Shown piece by piece: positions 60,947-64,000 of a stretch of 64,000 nucleotides of DNA. The number at the start of each line of letters is the position of its first letter. Positions within the stretch are counted from its first letter, which is position 1. A model generated the notes under the pieces. The model searched no databases. It was not told the DNA's origin and saw nothing but the letters and a program-made list of their open reading frames with translations. The DNA is from an uncultured Bacteroidales bacterium (GTDB lineage Bacteria > Bacteroidota > Bacteroidia > Bacteroidales > UBA932): positions 1 through 64,000 of the forward strand of contig CALURT010000015.1 in NCBI GenBank assembly GCA_944323245.1, read 5' to 3'. Made by a program: the position numbers and the translations under genes.

Positions 60947-61756
60947 ATGAAACGCACGGCAATATATTTGACAGCCTTGGCCATTGTACCGATGATGATT
61001 TCATCTTGCAGGGTATATGACAGCAAGGAATATATGGAAGTACCGGCATATCTGCTGGCGCAGGCTGCTTACAAGAATTTCGTTAACCCTTTGCTCAAGT
61101 CTGCAGAATTGGCGGATTTCTTCGCCCGATATCAGGAGATACGCAGCGACAGGGAAGCGGCGCTTGCATTGGCGGACACCTATTTCCCGGGAGGATGGGG
61201 AATCAGCGAACTTTATTATGAGATGGCCGCAGGCTATTACGGGGACATCTACCTTGAGGACGACGGGTCTTTCCTTGTCATCCCGACTTGGGGAATGTAT
61301 TATTTAAGTTGTTCAGGAGTCTTGTCCTGCGATATTTACGACATCGGATTTTCAGTGGTTCCTGAAGGAGACAGAAGGTATTCAATCAGTTCCGTGACAA
61401 TCCCCGACTCTTATGGCTCCGGGGCTTCCGGGGCCGAGTCAGTCATTTCCGCTACTGTGTCCTGCGACGATGAAAACATAGTTTTAGAAGAATGCCTGAT
61501 AGAGCTTCCGGAATGTACCGTGACCTCGGTCGGCGGTGCTCCTGTCACGAGGCCGGCAGTGTACAATGCGGGTGATGTCTTTGCATCATCTTCCGGGAGG
61601 TTGGACTATGAGTGCAGCGAGGAGTCCGGTGTCGAAGACAGTTTCACTCTCGGTTTCCATGATGGTTATGTGACCATAGAAAGGGGAACGTCTGTGCTGA
61701 AATGCAAGGCTTTCGAGAAGACAAGGACCTTGCAATATGATTATGTAATAAAATAA
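60947..61756 (+). CDS. predicted lipoprotein, unknown function, copy 1
   Basis: This 269-residue protein has a lipobox-type signal (MMISSC, Cys21) and a helical early part (YLLAQAAYKNFVNPLLKSAEL). A beta-rich body follows, with repeated short strands and acidic turns. No family was recognised. It starts 21 bp after the barrel protein and 4 bp before the second barrel, so it belongs to the same operon. It may be a surface partner of the barrel. DUF-type annotation may exist but I cannot name one. Confidence 0.75.
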   Translation: MKRTAIYLTALAIVPMMISSCRVYDSKEYMEVPAYLLAQAAYKNFVNPLLKSAELADFFARYQEIRSDREAALALADTYFPGGWGISELYYEMAAGYYGDIYLEDDGSFLVIPTWGMYYLSCSGVLSCDIYDIGFSVVPEGDRRYSISSVTIPDSYGSGASGAESVISATVSCDDENIVLEECLIELPECTVTSVGGAPVTRPAVYNAGDVFASSSGRLDYECSEESGVEDSFTLGFHDGYVTIERGTSVLKCKAFEKTRTLQYDYVIK

Positions 61757-61760
61757 TCGG

Positions 61761-62408
61761 ATGATTATGACAAGATACAAGGTTTTTGCAGCGGCTGCCG
61801 CCGTATTTTTCATATCGTTTTTTTCCCTGTCCGTGTCAGCAAGGGAGAGGATATGCAAGGGGCGTGACCCGTACCCCTTCGATTTCGAGGTGCGTGTCGG
61901 CTGGGGCGGTGTACCTTTCTTTTATGATTCGTTTTTCTCTTATGATTACGATGTATCTCCTGATTTCAATACTTCGCTTGGGAGCATTTACGGACCTTAT
62001 CGCGGACCGCAGTATGTAACAGGGGTGTTTTCGGCCGAATTTGACATGAATTTCCGGAAATGGTTCACCGTGACGGTCGGTGTCGGTTTCAGCGGACGAT
62101 ACAGGAACTATTACGATTCCCTGACGGAAGAGAAAGCCGGCCGTGAAAACGAGATATCCGTCACGTTCTTGCCGGAATTGAGGTTCAACTGGCTCAACAG
62201 GGAATATTTCAGGATGTACTCGGCAGTAGGATTGGGTTTCGGTATGCATCACAGCAATGATTGCGGATATGTCGACAGGGAAATGTTTCCGCTTTTGCAA
62301 CTGACGTATTTCGGAATATCCGTGGGCAAGAAAGTTTACGGGTTTGCTGAGTGCGGCGTCGGCATGCAGTACACGGGAATTATGGCAGGTTTAGGTTACA
62401 GGTTCTGA
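61761..62408 (+). CDS. outer-membrane beta-barrel protein, copy 2
   Basis: This 215-residue paralogue of the protein at 60263-60925 has a signal peptide (ending SVSARE), aromatic-rich strands and the same C-terminal pattern GKKVYGFAECGVGMQYTG then MAGLGYRF. The middle segments FNWLNREYFRMYSAVGLG and, in copy 1, VNWFNRPMVRLYSYAGIG also match. Two ATGs (61761, 61767) are possible starts. It is followed 2 bp later by the second lipoprotein gene. Confidence 0.82.
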   Translation: MIMTRYKVFAAAAAVFFISFFSLSVSARERICKGRDPYPFDFEVRVGWGGVPFFYDSFFSYDYDVSPDFNTSLGSIYGPYRGPQYVTGVFSAEFDMNFRKWFTVTVGVGFSGRYRNYYDSLTEEKAGRENEISVTFLPELRFNWLNREYFRMYSAVGLGFGMHHSNDCGYVDREMFPLLQLTYFGISVGKKVYGFAECGVGMQYTGIMAGLGYRF

Positions 62409-62410
62409 TT

Positions 62411-63211
62411 ATGAAAGGCGTTATGAACAGGATTTTCAAGGCAGTTCTTCTGTCTGCGGCATTGGTATCGGTTGTCTCCTGTATGGTGGAGGAAAGCAGG
62501 TCTTCCCACAGGACCAAATATGCACTGATGGATTATGCGGAGTGTTCCATGGGTTCGATGTATCTTTTCGAACCTGTAATGGCAGTGGTATTGGCCTCCG
62601 ACGCCGATATCTATCTATCCCTGTCGGAGGAAGACAGGAAGGATTTTGACATTGGTTCCCTTTTCCCTGAAGGATTGAGGCATATCGACGGGCAGTCCAT
62701 AAATATTCCCGACCTTGCAAGCATTTATTCCGACGGTACGTCTTTCGGCACGGCCGGGGCGCATTGGACAGTCCATTTGCAGCCTGGTTCTTTGGGCAAC
62801 TGGTATGCCCCGTACTGGAACTATTATAATTTCAGTTCGGGCTATTCCAACGTGAGTATGGAGTTGGAGTGCCTTGGAGAAGGCCTCTGGACCGTGACGG
62901 AACGTCAATCCGACAACAACTCCGGGACAATGGAGGATGCAGACATTACCGTAAGGCTTGAGGACAGCCAGGATGGTGTGAAGACATTTGCCGTAAACGC
63001 ATCGGGCAGTTTTGTCGAGGACGACGGTCTTTATGCCGGATGCAGTACTTCTGACGACGGTGTCATGGTTACGTATTCCTTGAGGACTTTGTCCCCGCTG
63101 TCAGGTACTTTCCATGTTTCATTCTTCAAGGATGGCCGCCAGGTCGATTTCTGCGACGTAACCTATACTCCCGACGGTGCCGTCTTCGACGTAAGTATAG
63201 ATGAAGACTGA
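62411..63211 (+). CDS. predicted lipoprotein, unknown function, copy 2
   Basis: This 266-residue protein has a lipobox VVSC (about Cys22 from ATG 62411). I reject an in-frame ATG at 62351, because it lies within the preceding gene and would put a basic, non-signal stretch before the signal peptide. The body is beta-rich and acidic, with a helix-like early part (YALMDYAECSMGSMYLFEPV) that could correspond to the helical part of copy 1. Homology between the two lipoproteins is plausible from layout but not clear by eye. Confidence 0.72.
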   Translation: MKGVMNRIFKAVLLSAALVSVVSCMVEESRSSHRTKYALMDYAECSMGSMYLFEPVMAVVLASDADIYLSLSEEDRKDFDIGSLFPEGLRHIDGQSINIPDLASIYSDGTSFGTAGAHWTVHLQPGSLGNWYAPYWNYYNFSSGYSNVSMELECLGEGLWTVTERQSDNNSGTMEDADITVRLEDSQDGVKTFAVNASGSFVEDDGLYAGCSTSDDGVMVTYSLRTLSPLSGTFHVSFFKDGRQVDFCDVTYTPDGAVFDVSIDED

Positions 63212-63254
63212 CGTTTTGTCAGTGGCAACGGCTTAGGAACGGATTTTGACTCCC

Positions 63255-63295
63255 TTATTATCCAAAAAAGGACAAACTGTTATGGATAATAAAGG
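63255..63295 (+). promoter_or_regulatory. hairpin including htpG start codon (possible RNA thermometer)
   Basis: TTATTATCC (63255-63263) pairs perfectly with GGATAATAA (63284-63292); one bulged A allows two more G-C pairs (CC at 63253-63254 with GG at 63294-63295). The G of the start codon (ATG 63282-63284) is in the stem and the loop is 20 nt. The stem is mostly A-U, so it would be expected to melt with heat. Confidence 0.5.
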
Positions 63296-64000
63296 TAAAA
63301 TCGGAGTTACGACCGAAAACATCTTTCCGGTCATCAAGAAATTTCTTTATTCTGATCACGAGATTTTCCTGCGTGAATTGGTAGCAAATGCGGTGGATGC
63401 CACGCAGAAGATGAAGGCATTGGCCTCGTCGGGTGATTTCAAGGGCGAATTGGGTGACCTGTCGGTGCGCATAGAACTTGACAGCGACGCCAAGACATTG
63501 AAAATCATCGACCGGGGTATCGGTATGACAGCTGAGGAAGTCGACAGGTACATCAACCAGATAGCCTTTTCGAGCGCAGGGGAATTCCTCGAAAAATACA
63601 AGGATCAGATCAGCAATATCATAGGCCATTTCGGCCTCGGTTTCTATTCCGCATTCATGGTGTCGGAAAAGGTCACGATAGACACTCTGTCATGGCAGGA
63701 CGATGCCAAGGCTGTCAGATGGTCCTGCGACGGAAGTCCTGAATACGAGATGACTGACAGCGACAAGACTGACAGGGGTACGGTCATCACGTTGTACATA
63801 GCCGAGGAAGACAAGGAATTCGCCGAAAGGGGGAGAATACAGTCCCTGCTTGAAAAATACTGCAAATTCATGCCTGTGCCGGTAATCTTCGGCAAGGAAC
63901 AGGAATGGAAGGACGGCAAATACGTCGATACTGACAAGGACAATGTCATCAACAGGACAGAGCCTCTTTGGACAAGGAAGCCTGCCGACCTGAAGGAGGA
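63282..64000 (+). CDS. htpG: molecular chaperone HtpG (Hsp90), 5' part
   Basis: HtpG is the bacterial Hsp90. The window contains the first 239 codons and the frame remains open at the right edge. The GHKL ATPase motifs are present: FLRELVANAVDATQK (N box, Asn and Asp), IIDRGIGMTAEEV (DxGxG) and IGHFGLGFYSAFMV (G box). It starts at ATG 63282, preceded by an intergenic region of 70 bp without a clear TAnnTTTG box. Confidence 0.95.
   Translation, partial: MDNKGKIGVTTENIFPVIKKFLYSDHEIFLRELVANAVDATQKMKALASSGDFKGELGDLSVRIELDSDAKTLKIIDRGIGMTAEEVDRYINQIAFSSAGEFLEKYKDQISNIIGHFGLGFYSAFMVSEKVTIDTLSWQDDAKAVRWSCDGSPEYEMTDSDKTDRGTVITLYIAEEDKEFAERGRIQSLLEKYCKFMPVPVIFGKEQEWKDGKYVDTDKDNVINRTEPLWTRKPADLKE

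Overview
The window is a 64 kb chromosomal stretch of a Bacteroidales bacterium. Five things point there: repeated TAnnTTTG -7 promoter boxes, small families typical of the phylum (DUF4199, DUF4295, DUF4296, DUF3575), an Mfa1/Mfa2-type fimbrial operon, a Wza/Wzc/PHP-phosphatase capsule export set, and general absence of Shine-Dalgarno sequences. G+C is near 50% by eye except for a strongly AT-rich block at about 33.0-39.3 kb. The genus is not resolvable; a Rikenellaceae- or Cryptobacteroides-like relative is only a guess.

Layout. The first ~28 bases are the 3' tail of a 5S rRNA followed by a terminator. A minus-strand DUF4199/GT2 pair is divergent from a translation and secretion block (thrS, infC with an ATC start, rpmI, rplT, lepB, rpmB, rpmG, DUF4295, ftsY, pheT). 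Next come small housekeeping genes (DUF4296 lipoprotein, amidohydrolase, radical SAM, dtd, deoC). A five-gene fimbrial operon (14.7-20.6 kb) starts with a lipoprotein carrying an HExxH zinc-protease motif. A tRNA-Leu(CAG), pdxA, rnhA and recG follow.

From 24.7 to 49.0 kb lies a surface-polysaccharide locus: rfbACDB (dTDP-L-rhamnose), a WbpM-like dehydratase, wecB, an AT-rich serotype module (Wzy, Wzx, pyruvyltransferase-like, F420-dehydrogenase-beta-like, glycosyltransferase), then capE/capF/capG (UDP-L-FucNAc), wbuB, a WecA-like initiating transferase, wbuC and a CMP-sugar synthetase. Three non-glycan genes are interleaved: an AAA-ATPase/PD-(D/E)XK protein, an AlbA/HATPase/HTH protein with six 12-bp tandem repeats, and an AbiTii-domain protein. 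The export genes wza-wzc-cpsB (52.5-56.5 kb) are separated from the sugar genes by aguA-aguB (agmatine to putrescine) and purT.

The right end holds a minus-strand HAD/nucleotidyltransferase pair, an acyl-CoA synthetase-like gene, two beta-barrel plus lipoprotein pairs in tandem, and the 5' part of htpG.

The most notable finding is in the leader of aguA: a 19-codon upstream ORF whose 3' half overlaps a 9-bp hairpin, placed between a good promoter and aguA. It looks like a leader-peptide attenuator for polyamine synthesis. Other candidates are a start-codon hairpin on htpG (possible RNA thermometer), the HExxH lipoprotein heading the fimbrial operon, a wbuC whose conserved C-terminus survives out of frame behind a ~58-bp insertion, and the interleaving of defence-like genes in the capsule locus.
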